A stretch of 64,000 nt of DNA from Bacteroidetes bacterium 43-16 (lineage in GTDB: Bacteria > Bacteroidota > Bacteroidia > Chitinophagales > Chitinophagaceae): contig MKTB01000003.1 in the NCBI GenBank assembly GCA_001897525.1, positions 62,001 through 126,000 of the forward strand, given 5' to 3'. The notes beneath the pieces are model-generated. The model made no database searches and had not been told where the DNA came from. It worked only from the letters and a program-made list of their open reading frames with translations. Of this stretch, positions 52,744 to 61,421 are shown piece by piece. Every line of letters begins with the position of its first letter. Positions within the stretch are counted from its first letter, which is position 1. Position numbers and translations under genes: made by a program.

Positions 52744-53232
52744 TTAACGGCCAAACATGGCATCATCTTTGTCCAGTCTTGTAGGATCTTCCATCTGGTA
52801 TTCTTTACGCATCGGGAAATAATCCATTTCATCTACATTCAGGATTCTTCTTAAATCGGGATGCCCTACAAAATTGACCCCGAAGAAATCGTAAGTTTCG
52901 CGCTCCATCCAGTTGGCCCCGGAAAATACAGGAGTCAAGGAGTGAATATCAGGTTGCGCTACCGGCACATAGGCCTTTAAACGCAAACGGACATTGTCTA
53001 CCAGGTTATGCACATGCGTGACCACACACAGCTCCCTGCCCTGCTCTTCAGGATAATGGACTGCGGTGATATCGGTCAAAAACTGGAATCCTAATTCTTT
53101 GTATAAATAGCTGACAATCGCTAAATTCTTTTCTGCCGGTATCTCACATTCCATCATGCCGCGGTTATCCACCAGCTGCAATCCTTCATGTGCTCCCTGA
53201 AGCCGCTCCTGTAATGTTGCTAAATCCATCAT
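52744..53232 (-). CDS. nuoC: NADH-quinone oxidoreductase subunit C
   Basis: 162 residues, the 30-kDa subunit. The diagnostic segment is NWMERETYDFFGVNFVGHPDLRRIL followed by DYFPMRKEYQM near residues 107-143. A double Met start (53232 or 53229) leaves one codon uncertain. It lies 9 bases after nuoB. It is part of the peripheral arm and has no cofactor. Confidence 0.94.
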   Translation of the reverse strand: MMDLATLQERLQGAHEGLQLVDNRGMMECEIPAEKNLAIVSYLYKELGFQFLTDITAVHYPEEQGRELCVVTHVHNLVDNVRLRLKAYVPVAQPDIHSLTPVFSGANWMERETYDFFGVNFVGHPDLRRILNVDEMDYFPMRKEYQMEDPTRLDKDDAMFGR

Positions 53233-53241
53233 GGTACAGAA

Positions 53242-53808
53242 TTATTGAATACCGTATTCGTTTAATAATGCTTTATATCTATCAGAATGTCTTCTTCTCA
53301 GGCTTTCATTCTTTACAATTTCCTGCAACTTCATCACACCATCCAGGATACCTTCCGGTCTTGGCGGACAACCCGGTACATATACATCAACGGGTATCAC
53401 CTGGTCGATGCCTTGTAACACAGAATAAGAATCAAAGATTCCGCCACTGCTGGCGCAGGCACCTATGGCAATTACCCAGCGGGGCTCTGCCATTTGTAAA
53501 TATACCTGCCGTAACACCGGGGCTAGTTTCTTGGAGATCGTACCCGCTACCAGTAACATATCACATTGACGAGGTGTAAATGCCATACGTTCCGATCCGA
53601 AGCGTGCCAGGTCATAAGTTGCTCCCATGGTAGCCATAAACTCAATCCCGCAACAGGAAGTGGCAAAAGGTAAAGGCCACATAGAATTTGCCCTGGCCAG
53701 GCCAATGGCTTTATCAAACATAGTGGTCATGAAGCCCTCACCCCAATACCCATCAGGGATTTCGGCCAACTGAACTTTACTATTTTCGTTATATTTTACT
53801 GGTCTCAC
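53242..53808 (-). CDS. nuoB: NADH-quinone oxidoreductase subunit B
   Basis: 188 residues from a GTG at 53808 (MRPVKYNENSK); an ATG at 53880 would add 24 residues from an AT-rich repeat region and is rejected. The 4Fe-4S N2 site is visible: LPFATSCCGIEFMA, IAIGACASSGG and YVPGCPPRPEGI. It passes electrons from N2 to quinone, together with NuoD. It follows nuoA after a 128-base linker that has only repeats of aaatttgtgaatttg type. Confidence 0.93.
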   Translation of the reverse strand: MRPVKYNENSKVQLAEIPDGYWGEGFMTTMFDKAIGLARANSMWPLPFATSCCGIEFMATMGATYDLARFGSERMAFTPRQCDMLLVAGTISKKLAPVLRQVYLQMAEPRWVIAIGACASSGGIFDSYSVLQGIDQVIPVDVYVPGCPPRPEGILDGVMKLQEIVKNESLRRRHSDRYKALLNEYGIQ

Positions 53809-53936
53809 TTTCTCAAATTTGTGAATTTGTTGATTTGTGTATTCGTAAATTGAAGTTTTTAAACACCGCTTACTACACAAATGTGCAAATTCTAGTACAT
53901 CATTTTCTAATTTACAAATTCTCTAATTTGCTCATT

Positions 53937-54338
53937 CTAATCTTCCCATTTCAATGCGCCTTTCTTGATAACATAGAAGAAGCCGCAAACAAATAAAGCC
54001 ACAAACATTAATACTGCCAGGAACCCTTCGGTGCCCAGGCCTTTAAAATTAACTGCATATGGATAAAAGAAAATTACTTCAACATCAAACAAAACGAATA
54101 AGATCGCCACTACGAAATACTTAACGCCCATTGGCTTACGGGCATTCCCGATCTGCTCAATACCCGATTCAAAGTTGATCAACTTATCTGCGGTACGCCG
54201 CTTAGGACCCAGGCTATGGGTTAACAGCATTAAGGCAATAACCACGATTCCTGCTAAAGCAAATTGCAGCATCAAAGGAATATAGGAAGACACACTCTGT
54301 GGGTCTGTCGCAAGCAAAATTTGACTCATTGATGACAT
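53937..54338 (-). CDS. nuoA: NADH-quinone oxidoreductase subunit A
   Basis: 133 residues, three membrane helices. The family segment is FESGIEQIGNARKPMGVKYFVVAILFVLFDVEVIFFYPYAV near residues 56-95. First gene of the operon. Start at 54338 or the Met at residue 4. A promoter with good spacing lies 54 bases upstream. Confidence 0.94.
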   Translation of the reverse strand: MSSMSQILLATDPQSVSSYIPLMLQFALAGIVVIALMLLTHSLGPKRRTADKLINFESGIEQIGNARKPMGVKYFVVAILFVLFDVEVIFFYPYAVNFKGLGTEGFLAVLMFVALFVCGFFYVIKKGALKWED

Positions 54339-54391
54339 AAATACTACCCTTTAACGACAATTTTATAAGCAAATTGGCGTAATTGAATCAA

Positions 54392-54422
54392 CAAAAATAA
54401 AGTAAGCGAAGCGGATTAACAA
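54392..54422 (-). promoter_or_regulatory. nuo operon promoter
   Basis: On the minus strand a TTG (54422-54420) is followed after exactly 20 bases by TATTTTTG (54399-54392), the Bacteroidota promoter. It is 54 bases before nuoA, giving a leader of about 45 bases. Confidence 0.55.
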
Positions 54423-55085
54423 GTTTTTAAACAGCCAAGTTGCTCATATATATTGCATGACAATACGTTAGATTAAAGAAGCCTTTTATATTAAAAAAAA
54501 CAATGCCATCAATCTGGCTTCATACAGAGCCTTTTACCACCGCCCATCTATTTCAAACCGGTATACCTACAACCAAAAATGGCCTATAAATAAATCGCAC
54601 TTAAGGAATAAACACCAGTACACACTCCTATAAAGATAACCATTAAAAGTAGATATATTTTCTTTTGCCCCTTATTAAAGGAAATCTTAACGAAGTGGTA
54701 TCCCCTCATTACGGGGCTAAAAAACGAACGGAGCCAACCCGTCTGGAAGATATAGAAAAAAACAGGTGCAATAAAAGACTTTTTGAAAGCCTCATTATAG
54801 CAGAAAAAAACAGGAAGAAACTGTCACAAAAAAGATCATTTGTTCGAGCAGATGAATACAGGGGGGTAATCAATACAACTCATCCTTTCCGCCGGAATGC
54901 AATGGAGTCGGGAAAGCTTCCCAAAAATATCAGCAGATTGCTCCACTTGCTATTGCCCGGTCCTTTAGCTGTGCATTTAGTAAATTTAATAATAATAAGC
55001 GCAGGAAGTGTTTAAGTAAACTAAGCTTCAAAATGACGAAATAATATTTTCAGATAGCCTCTTGACTTCCAATTGAAGATCATTT
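54423..55085. other. Gap of about 660 bp with no convincing gene
   Basis: Between the nuo promoter and the yceI-like gene. An open frame starting with TTG at 54665 runs to 55015, but the residues show no domain and no start signals. A stem ACGGG/CCCGT with an inner GCT/AGC pair occurs at 54711-54742, too weak to call an RNA. Confidence 0.4.
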
Positions 55086-55616
55086 TTAGGGTATAATACA
55101 GTAAATCTCTACTGTTACAATATCCCCTATCACAAACATGCCTGTTCCGTCATTCAGGTCAAAGTCCTTTCGGTTGACCTGAAAGCTTCCTTTAAAGGTC
55201 CTGTTGGCATAAGTAAAAGGAATATTCACCGTTTTGCTCTTTCCTTTAATCGTTAGCTGGCCGGTGGCCAGGTAGCCTGTTTTTGTTTTAAGCAGGGAGG
55301 TAGACTTAAAGCAGATCTTTGGATATTTTTTGACATTAAAAAAATCTTTTTCTTTCAGGTGCGCATCTCTATCCTCTTCCCCGGTACTCACCGTAGCAGG
55401 CCTGATGCATACATCGAACTGGCTACGGCCCATATCTTCGGGATCAAAAGAAAGGCGGCCTTCCATACCCTTAAACGTTCCGGACACATTACTAAAGCCC
55501 AGCTTGCTTACATTAAACTTTGCATAAGAACGGTCTGCATCTATTTTCTGCGCCACACCCTTATAACTCACTAAGCTCAACAACACGACTAAGGCAATCA
55601 CTACACTTCTTAACAT
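55086..55616 (-). CDS. YceI-family periplasmic protein
   Basis: 176 residues with a signal peptide (residues 1-22, GVAQ). The YceI barrel is clear: IDADRSYAKFNVSKLGFSNVSGTFKGMEGRLSFDPEDMGRSQFDVCIRPATVSTGEEDRDAHLKEKDFF (in pieces), then YPKICFKSTSL and GQLTIKGKSKTVNIPF. Relatives bind isoprenoids such as ubiquinone-type lipids. The gene is divergent from the BlaI-type regulator gene 146 bases away and may be regulated with it. Confidence 0.9.
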   Translation of the reverse strand: MLRSVVIALVVLLSLVSYKGVAQKIDADRSYAKFNVSKLGFSNVSGTFKGMEGRLSFDPEDMGRSQFDVCIRPATVSTGEEDRDAHLKEKDFFNVKKYPKICFKSTSLLKTKTGYLATGQLTIKGKSKTVNIPFTYANRTFKGSFQVNRKDFDLNDGTGMFVIGDIVTVEIYCIIP

Positions 55617-55632
55617 CTGGAATTAATTTCCG

Positions 55633-55640
55633 CAAAAATA
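55633..55640 (-). promoter_or_regulatory. -7 box TATTTTTG before the YceI-like gene
   Basis: Minus-strand TATTTTTG fits TAnnTTTG; a TTG lies 22 bases upstream, two more than the other clear promoters here. Confidence 0.35.
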
Positions 55641-55722
55641 CCCTGATCCCTGTTACAAAATACAATTCTTAACAGCTTTCAATTTCTTTTTTACAAAATT
55701 GTGTCTGAAAAATTTGGAGAAC

Positions 55723-55756
55723 TACGAATACTTCGTAGATTTACGTAAAATTCGTA
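55723..55756 (+). promoter_or_regulatory. Two 15-bp BlaI-type operator palindromes
   Basis: TACGAATACTTCGTA (55723-55737) and TACGTAAAATTCGTA (55742-55756) share TACGnAnnnTTCGTA and have 19 bases between centres. They end 6 bases before the regulator start at 55763. BlaI/MecI regulators bind paired palindromes of similar kind in Gram-positives, so autoregulation here is likely. Confidence 0.65.
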
Positions 55757-55762
55757 AAGCAG

Positions 55763-56122
55763 ATGCAAAAACTATCGCTACAGGAAGAAGAATTAATGCG
55801 TGCCATCTGGAGTATAAAAGGAGGCTTTGTGAGGGACTTCATGGAACAGATGCAGGACCCGCCACCCTATACCACCGTGGCTTCTACCGTTAAGAACCTG
55901 GAGAAGAAAGCCTTTCTGCGCTCCAAAAAAATGGCCAATAGTTTATTCTATGAACCCATAGTAGAGGAAGCGGAATATACACGTACACACATGAAAGGTT
56001 TTGTGCAGGACTATTTCCAAAACTCTTACAAAGACCTGGTCACCTTTTTCGTCAAGGACAAAAAGATCTCTGAAAAAGACTTACAGGAAATTATCAAAAT
56101 GATCGAACAAGGTAAAAAATAA
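55763..56122 (+). CDS. BlaI/MecI/CopY-family repressor
   Basis: 119 residues. It begins MQKLSLQEEELMRAIWSIKGGFVRDFMEQM, with TVASTVKNLEKKAFL near residue 38, the recognition helix of the BlaI winged helix. The C-terminal part (EAEYTRTHMKGFVQDYFQNSYKDLVTFFVKD) is the dimerisation domain. The usual cleavage partner is the next gene, 5 bases on. Two operators overlap its promoter region. The genes controlled beyond its own operon are not evident; there is no beta-lactamase gene in the window. Confidence 0.93.
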   Translation: MQKLSLQEEELMRAIWSIKGGFVRDFMEQMQDPPPYTTVASTVKNLEKKAFLRSKKMANSLFYEPIVEEAEYTRTHMKGFVQDYFQNSYKDLVTFFVKDKKISEKDLQEIIKMIEQGKK

Positions 56123-56127
56123 ATATT

Positions 56128-57828
56128 ATGGAATTATTGTTCCTCCTTTTCAAAATGAACCTGTCGCTGGCGATCTTCTACCTGCTGTACCGGCTGGTCT
56201 TAAGGAAGCTCACTTTCTTTAACTTCAACAGGATCTACCTGCTGTCAGCGATCCTGGTGTCGGCCATGATCCCTTTCCTGAAATACAGTGCTACAGCCAG
56301 GTCCGGTATATTGACGATACAGCAAAAGACAGGCCTGGACCCGGCAGCACTGCTGCCCCTTCCAGCAGCGCAGTCCGGCATCAGCATCATCGACATCGCC
56401 ACTGCTCTATACTGGGCCGGCGTGATCGTGATGGGCGCTATATTCCTCATGCAGCTTGCTTCCCTGGTTGTCTTTTATGTAAACAGCAAAAAGGAGCTCG
56501 TATCCGGCAGGCAGATCAGGACCGGTCCCGGCCCGCTCAGCCCCTTCTCTTTCTTTAACAGCATTTTTGTCAACCCGCATGAGCATTCTGCTACAGCCCT
56601 GCAAAGCATTCTCGACCACGAATCGGTACATGCAAAGCAATGGCATTCGATAGATATACTGGCCGGAGAGCTTAAACGCATCTTCTGCTGGTTCAACCCT
56701 GCGGCCTGGCTCATGCTGCGGGCCATCCGGGAAAACCTCGAGTTCATAGCAGACCGGAAAGTGCTGCAAAACGGGACCGATGCAAGGCAATATCAATATG
56801 CCTTACTGGCCACACAACAAAATAACCGCACCCACCTTTTAAGCAACAATTTTAATCTTTCACACTTAAAATTTCGTATTACTATGATGAACAGATCTAA
56901 ATCTCCGGATATGCAGGTATTGAAATATTTATGGGCCATCCCCGCTGTCGCAGGGCTCTTACTCATGACAGATTTAACACAGGCAAAAGAAAACCCTCAA
57001 TCCCGCTACGTCTTACAGGACCATGACCGGCAAGAGCATAAGGCGGACATTGCTGATTTCACCCAGGCAGCGATCAATGTATACAGCAATACTTCAGACA
57101 AGCACATCGTTCAGGCAGATGTGCCGCAGCCCCCGGCATCACCGGCACCTCCAGCATTACCGGTGCCGCCAGTGCCACCCAGCCCTGCTCAACCGGCAGA
57201 GCATACAAACAGTCCTGATGCAGACAAGGACAGGATAACTTCCACCGTGATCACAGAGGAAATAGTGGACGGGAAGGTCACTAAAAGCAGTGTCAAAATA
57301 GAAGCCCGGAATATTAAGTTCCTGAGCATAGCCCCGGACCAGGAGAATAAGGAGAATACTAAAGTGCATTCCAATGCCGTATCCACCTCTTTCAGGAATG
57401 GCGACTACAAGATTTACATCGATGGGGCAAGATACTATGGCTCGCTTACCGAGCAAGACCCTCATACGATCAAATCCATATCTATACTATCGGGCCAGCA
57501 CGCGGTGGATTTCGATCCTGCACTAAGTCTCGAGGATAAAATCATCGTGATTGAAAGCAATAAAAAGCCCAAAACTACCCGGGCCCTCAGCAGCAAGCCC
57601 TTCCAGGTATTTCCCAATCCCGCATCAAGTCAGTGGACCATCACAACGGAGCAATCGGGACCCGATGATCGCTACGAATTATTTGACCGCAACGGTGCTC
57701 AAAAAGCTTCCGGGAAGCTGAGCCAGAAAACACAGATCAATGCCGAAGCATTACCGGAAGGTATCTATTTCCTGAAGCTGCAGATCGGGCATAAAAATTA
57801 TACCACCCAATTAGAAAAAGGAAGATAA
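56128..57828 (+). CDS. BlaR1-like M56 peptidase with T9SS-like C-terminal tail
   Basis: 566 residues. Membrane helices lie at about 4-22, 35-52 and 92-115, with another near 270-285. The M56 zinc motif HESVH is at 164-168 (LDHESVHAKQWHSIDIL), and ENLEFIADRKVL near 205 holds the third ligand region. The C-terminal half has a Pro-rich stretch (about residues 335-352, many PP and PxP), then a plug-like SISILSGQHAVDFDPALSLEDKIIVIES, and a final FPNPASSQWTITTEQ...EGIYFLKLQIG segment that looks like a T9SS sorting tail. In other species the C-terminal part senses the signal and the protease cleaves BlaI. A sorting tail on a multi-pass membrane protein is odd. Confidence 0.85.
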   Translation: MELLFLLFKMNLSLAIFYLLYRLVLRKLTFFNFNRIYLLSAILVSAMIPFLKYSATARSGILTIQQKTGLDPAALLPLPAAQSGISIIDIATALYWAGVIVMGAIFLMQLASLVVFYVNSKKELVSGRQIRTGPGPLSPFSFFNSIFVNPHEHSATALQSILDHESVHAKQWHSIDILAGELKRIFCWFNPAAWLMLRAIRENLEFIADRKVLQNGTDARQYQYALLATQQNNRTHLLSNNFNLSHLKFRITMMNRSKSPDMQVLKYLWAIPAVAGLLLMTDLTQAKENPQSRYVLQDHDRQEHKADIADFTQAAINVYSNTSDKHIVQADVPQPPASPAPPALPVPPVPPSPAQPAEHTNSPDADKDRITSTVITEEIVDGKVTKSSVKIEARNIKFLSIAPDQENKENTKVHSNAVSTSFRNGDYKIYIDGARYYGSLTEQDPHTIKSISILSGQHAVDFDPALSLEDKIIVIESNKKPKTTRALSSKPFQVFPNPASSQWTITTEQSGPDDRYELFDRNGAQKASGKLSQKTQINAEALPEGIYFLKLQIGHKNYTTQLEKGR

Positions 57829-57847
57829 ACCACAACTGCCCCAAATC

Positions 57848-57879
57848 AAAAAAGCCATCGACAAGTCGATGGCTTTTTT
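57848..57879. terminator. Bidirectional terminator
   Basis: AAAAAAGCCATCGAC and GTCGATGGCTTTTTT form a 15-bp perfect stem with a 2-base loop, with A and T runs at both ends. It lies between the convergent M56 and TPR genes. Confidence 0.9.
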
Positions 57880-57894
57880 GCGGAATAATTCAAA

Positions 57895-59523
57895 CTATTT
57901 AATTCCTTTTTGTGCAAAATATTTAATGATTTGCTGAGCCGTTTCATTGTTTGCATCATATTCCAATACTTTTTTGGAATAGTCTACTGCCGCTCTGCCA
58001 TTTGCTTTATTGTATTCATACAAAGCCAGGTATTGATAAGCAAAAACATACTCTTCTGTCTTACGCTCTTTACCTTCAGCCAATGGTTTGTTCATCCATG
58101 TTTTAAAAGGCTCTACAGCAGTTCCTTTAGTAGCTTCTGGATCTTGTGCCGCAGCTACTCTTCCCAGCCAGTAGTAACCAGTGATCTCATCAGGATACTT
58201 AGCATTAAAGGCTTCCAGCTTAGCTTTAGAACCGGCAAAATCTTTTGCATAGAAGGCATAGAAACCGGCATTAAAATAATCTAAAGGAGAAGCATCAGGA
58301 TATTGTGCCACTAATTTAGTGTACCATTCAGATACTTTACCCCAGTTCCTGGTCTCTTTGTATCCGTCAGCAATTTTACGGTAAAGCGCCGTTTTATCCT
58401 CATCTGTACTTTTTTGTAAAGCCAGTCCGAAGTTTTGATCCGCTATACCCAGGTATTTAGCCGCATTCACGCTATCTTCCTTAGCCATCGCATTATTTAC
58501 ATAAGCGTAGTACAGGTAATCTTCATAAGTGTACTTAGACGTATCACTTACAGTACTACGATAAGTATCGAAGTTTTTCAAGGCATCAGAAAGCTGGTTA
58601 TTCTGATATTGTGCAAAAGCCAGACCTCTGTATAAAGAAGGCGTTTGCTTACCTTCACCTGCATTGATCAGGTCTTGATAAATTTTACCTGCTCCTGTGT
58701 AATCTTTCGTTAAATACAAGATATTACCATAACGCATCTGGTCCCTGATCGATTTATCAGAAAGCTTCAGGTACTCTTCAATGTTTTGCTTAGCTAACTC
58801 ATATTTACCGGCTCTGTAATAAACATCTGCCAGGTCACCATAAGGTAATGGGTTTTCTTTATCTGATTCTTTAGCCAGGTTATAGCTTTTCAGAGATTCA
58901 TCATAGTTACGGGCATTCAACCAGATCAGGCCATGACGGGCATAAGCCAGGGATTTCATTTTACCCTCGGCAATTACCGCATCAAACATTCTTACGGCTT
59001 CCCCGTTAGACTCCCCGGTATTTTTGCGCAATAAGGCATCACCCAGCCCGATCATTACTTCCGGCTGATTAGCCTTTCTTTCATGAGCTGTTCTGTACCA
59101 GGCTATCGCTTCATCATACTGGGTAGCTTTATCACTGTAAGTGATCGCATCTGCAGCTACCTGGTATTTTTCCCAGTCTTTTTTCTTGGCACCATCTACA
59201 ATACCTTGTAATATTTTATAGGCATCTGCACCTTTTCCCTCTTCATACAGGACTCTTGCCGTACCGGCCATATTCCTGAAATCAGAAGGGTGCTTGGCAA
59301 ATGCTGCTTTTGCTTCATTTAATTTTCCTTCTCCAAGCAATACCAATCCATAATAGTAGTTTGCTTCCGGGCTGTTTCCGGCCAGTGAACTCAATTCTTT
59401 TTCCGCACTTTGGTAACGTTCATAAGCTAATAACTTCTTTCCTTGCTCTAATGACTGCGCATTAACATCATATACAAAAGCCGAAGCCGCTGCTGTTGTC
59501 AATACCGTGATTAATGTTTTCAT
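57895..59523 (-). CDS. Periplasmic tetratricopeptide-repeat protein
   Basis: 542 residues with a signal peptide (NAQ near residue 23). TPR-type helices fill the protein; consensus-like segments include PEANYYYGLVLLGEGKLNEAKAAFAKHP, NPLPYGDLADVYYRAGKYELAKQNIEEYL and ASPLDYFNAGFYAFYAKDFAGSKAKLEAF, all quoted in pieces. No enzyme domain. It follows the PstS-like gene by 74 bases on the same strand. In this phylum such a TPR protein often sits with TonB/ExbB/ExbD and a PstS-like protein; those other genes are not in the window. A role in envelope assembly or nutrient uptake is inferred. Confidence 0.85.
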   Translation of the reverse strand: MKTLITVLTTAAASAFVYDVNAQSLEQGKKLLAYERYQSAEKELSSLAGNSPEANYYYGLVLLGEGKLNEAKAAFAKHPSDFRNMAGTARVLYEEGKGADAYKILQGIVDGAKKKDWEKYQVAADAITYSDKATQYDEAIAWYRTAHERKANQPEVMIGLGDALLRKNTGESNGEAVRMFDAVIAEGKMKSLAYARHGLIWLNARNYDESLKSYNLAKESDKENPLPYGDLADVYYRAGKYELAKQNIEEYLKLSDKSIRDQMRYGNILYLTKDYTGAGKIYQDLINAGEGKQTPSLYRGLAFAQYQNNQLSDALKNFDTYRSTVSDTSKYTYEDYLYYAYVNNAMAKEDSVNAAKYLGIADQNFGLALQKSTDEDKTALYRKIADGYKETRNWGKVSEWYTKLVAQYPDASPLDYFNAGFYAFYAKDFAGSKAKLEAFNAKYPDEITGYYWLGRVAAAQDPEATKGTAVEPFKTWMNKPLAEGKERKTEEYVFAYQYLALYEYNKANGRAAVDYSKKVLEYDANNETAQQIIKYFAQKGIK

Positions 59524-59597
59524 ATTTCTCTTTTTTATTAATTTATTGTTTTAATCTTAGTTTTTGTGTTGTACTGCTTTAGATGCATTTCTTAAGC

Positions 59598-60515
59598 CTA
59601 AGGTTTAATTTCCACATCCCTGATGGTCAATTGTACCGCCAAAGGCACCATCCTCGCTTTGTTAATGATCAACTGGCCGGGCTCACTCGTTAAAAAATTG
59701 GCAAAGCCGGAAGCCAGGTTAGACTCTATCCTGCTGATGAAGTAAAGCTTGCGATGAAAAGGATAATCCCTTAAAGCAATACTTCCCTGGTAAGGTAAAA
59801 TAAACCGGTCCAGAGAATCATTTTTAACCGAAACCACCTTTACTTCTTTACGGAATGACCCGTATCCCAGTGTAGATGTAGGATCAAAAGCATGAGTCAT
59901 CCCTACAAAACCGATCGCATCTGTATTTTCTGATACATACTTGATCACCTCTTCACTGTTCCTGGCGGCAAATACCTGCTCAGATAGCTTTGCTCCTTTC
60001 AAAATAGAATCGCTGACAAACCGGGCAATACTACCGTTCTGGTTATCAAAAACAACTTTAAATTTACGGGCAAACTTACCGGTAAGAATGTTCTCCACCA
60101 TACCTACGGTCATGAGCGAATCCTGGGATTTATTATTCACCAGTATCACGATACCATCGCGCGCAATAGCCAGGTCCTTAGTATAAATATTGTTTGCTTC
60201 ACAAGCCTTCTTCTCTTCAGCCGTCAGCGCCCTCGTGACCATGATCATCTGGGTTTTCCCTTCAAATAATTGCTTGAAGCAATCGGCTTCCGGCAAATAG
60301 GCCACATTTAAAGTAGCCTGCGGGTAAGAAGAATCAAAAACATTCACCTCCTGCGTGATCACAGGTTTAAAGCTTTCATCAGCCGCGATAGCAATTGATC
60401 CAGAAGTGTACGAATCAATACTCTTCTGGTCTACAGAAGAGGGAGTGTCTCCACAAGAGTTCAAAAATAAAGAGCTTGCTAATGCCAAAGCTCCCGACAA
60501 AATGTATTTTTTCAT
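59598..60515 (-). CDS. PstS-like substrate-binding lipoprotein
   Basis: 305 residues with a lipobox (SLFLNSC, Cys near residue 21). The PBP-like fold shows GSIAIAADESFKPVITQEVNVF and DAIGFVGMTHAFDP. The residues that hold phosphate in PstS are not obvious, and the first domain (PQATLNVAYLPEADCFKQLFEGK) differs from classical phosphate proteins. In this phylum the group is annotated as PstS-like. No pstC, pstA or pstB is beside it, so the partner is unclear. Confidence 0.82.
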   Translation of the reverse strand: MKKYILSGALALASSLFLNSCGDTPSSVDQKSIDSYTSGSIAIAADESFKPVITQEVNVFDSSYPQATLNVAYLPEADCFKQLFEGKTQMIMVTRALTAEEKKACEANNIYTKDLAIARDGIVILVNNKSQDSLMTVGMVENILTGKFARKFKVVFDNQNGSIARFVSDSILKGAKLSEQVFAARNSEEVIKYVSENTDAIGFVGMTHAFDPTSTLGYGSFRKEVKVVSVKNDSLDRFILPYQGSIALRDYPFHRKLYFISRIESNLASGFANFLTSEPGQLIINKARMVPLAVQLTIRDVEIKP

Positions 60516-60729
60516 AACTTTCCAGTCTGCAATAATAAGAAAATTAAACTTTTTTCCCTTTAATTATAAAATTTATATAACTATTATTTAACAGCGATAA
60601 TTTCCTTTAAGAAAGACGCGCATCCTTTCTTTTTCCATAAATAGTAAACACCCTTACCTGTTAATTATCAAGCACTGAGGTTTTTGAAATGTTTAGGATT
60701 TTAGCCTCGGTTTTCTAAGCCGATTATTG

Positions 60730-60737
60730 TACATTTG
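60730..60737 (+). promoter_or_regulatory. -7 box TACATTTG before tpx
   Basis: TACATTTG fits TAnnTTTG and lies 28 bases before the ATG at 60766. The -33 position reads TCG. Confidence 0.45.
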
Positions 60738-60765
60738 AACAGTCTATTCTTAAAAACAAAAAACA

Positions 60766-61263
60766 ATGGCAACAATAAAATTTAAAGGTAATGAAGTACA
60801 TACCGTAGGCACATTACCAGAGGTAGGTACACAGGCAAAAGGCTTTACACTGACCACCAGCAGCCTTTCTGAAAAATCACTGCAGGACTACCAGGGCAAG
60901 CGAGTGGTCTTAAATATTTTCCCTAGTGTAGACACCGGTGTATGTGCGGCTTCCGTGCGTGCGTTCAACGAAAAAGCAAATGCTTTGGACAATACAGTAG
61001 TCGTAAATGTTTCTAAAGACCTGCCTTTCGCACTGAATCGTTTTTGCGCGGCAGAAGGTTTGGAAAATGTAGAAAACCTGTCCGACTTCAAAAGCACTTT
61101 CGGTACCGATTATGGCGTTACCCTCTCCGACTCTCCATTGCAGGGTTTACTGAGCCGTGCAGTAGTGGTACTGGATGAGCAAGGTAAAGTTATGTATACC
61201 GAGCAGGTAGATGACATTACTCATGAGCCTAATTACGAAGCAGCACTCAACCTGCTGAAGTAA
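60766..61263 (+). CDS. tpx: Thiol peroxidase (Tpx)
   Basis: 165 residues of the Tpx subfamily of peroxiredoxins. The peroxidatic Cys is 60 (SVDTGVCAASVRAFN) and the resolving Cys is 94 (NRFCAAEGLENV), at the same spacing as E. coli C61 and C95. It reduces H2O2 and alkyl peroxides with thioredoxin as electron donor, in the cytosol or periplasm; no signal peptide is visible, so cytosolic. Stand-alone gene with a promoter box and its own terminator. Confidence 0.96.
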   Translation: MATIKFKGNEVHTVGTLPEVGTQAKGFTLTTSSLSEKSLQDYQGKRVVLNIFPSVDTGVCAASVRAFNEKANALDNTVVVNVSKDLPFALNRFCAAEGLENVENLSDFKSTFGTDYGVTLSDSPLQGLLSRAVVVLDEQGKVMYTEQVDDITHEPNYEAALNLLK

Positions 61264-61280
61264 GTTTTATAAAAAATTAC

Positions 61281-61317
61281 AAAAAGCCTATACTGTTTCT
61301 TGCAGTATAGGCTTTTT
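61281..61317 (+). terminator. Terminator after tpx
   Basis: AAAAAGCCTATACTG and CAGTATAGGCTTTTT form a 15-bp perfect stem with a 7-base loop, ending in five T on either strand. Confidence 0.9.
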
Positions 61318-61421
61318 AAATGCTAAATACCTGCTGCACAGGCTATGAAACTCCCTTTTTTTCGTTTATTTTTGAATCGTGCCTTGCCGGGCCGGTTCAT
61401 CAACATCACTAAAGCTTTATA

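Noticed and set aside
53809-53880. N-terminal extension of NuoB from an ATG at 53880
   Set aside because: The extension is made of AT-rich linker repeats; family length and the GTG at 53808 favour the shorter form.
54665-55015. Open frame of 116 codons starting with TTG
   Set aside because: No start signals, no domain and ordinary intergenic composition. Comparison with relatives could rescue it.
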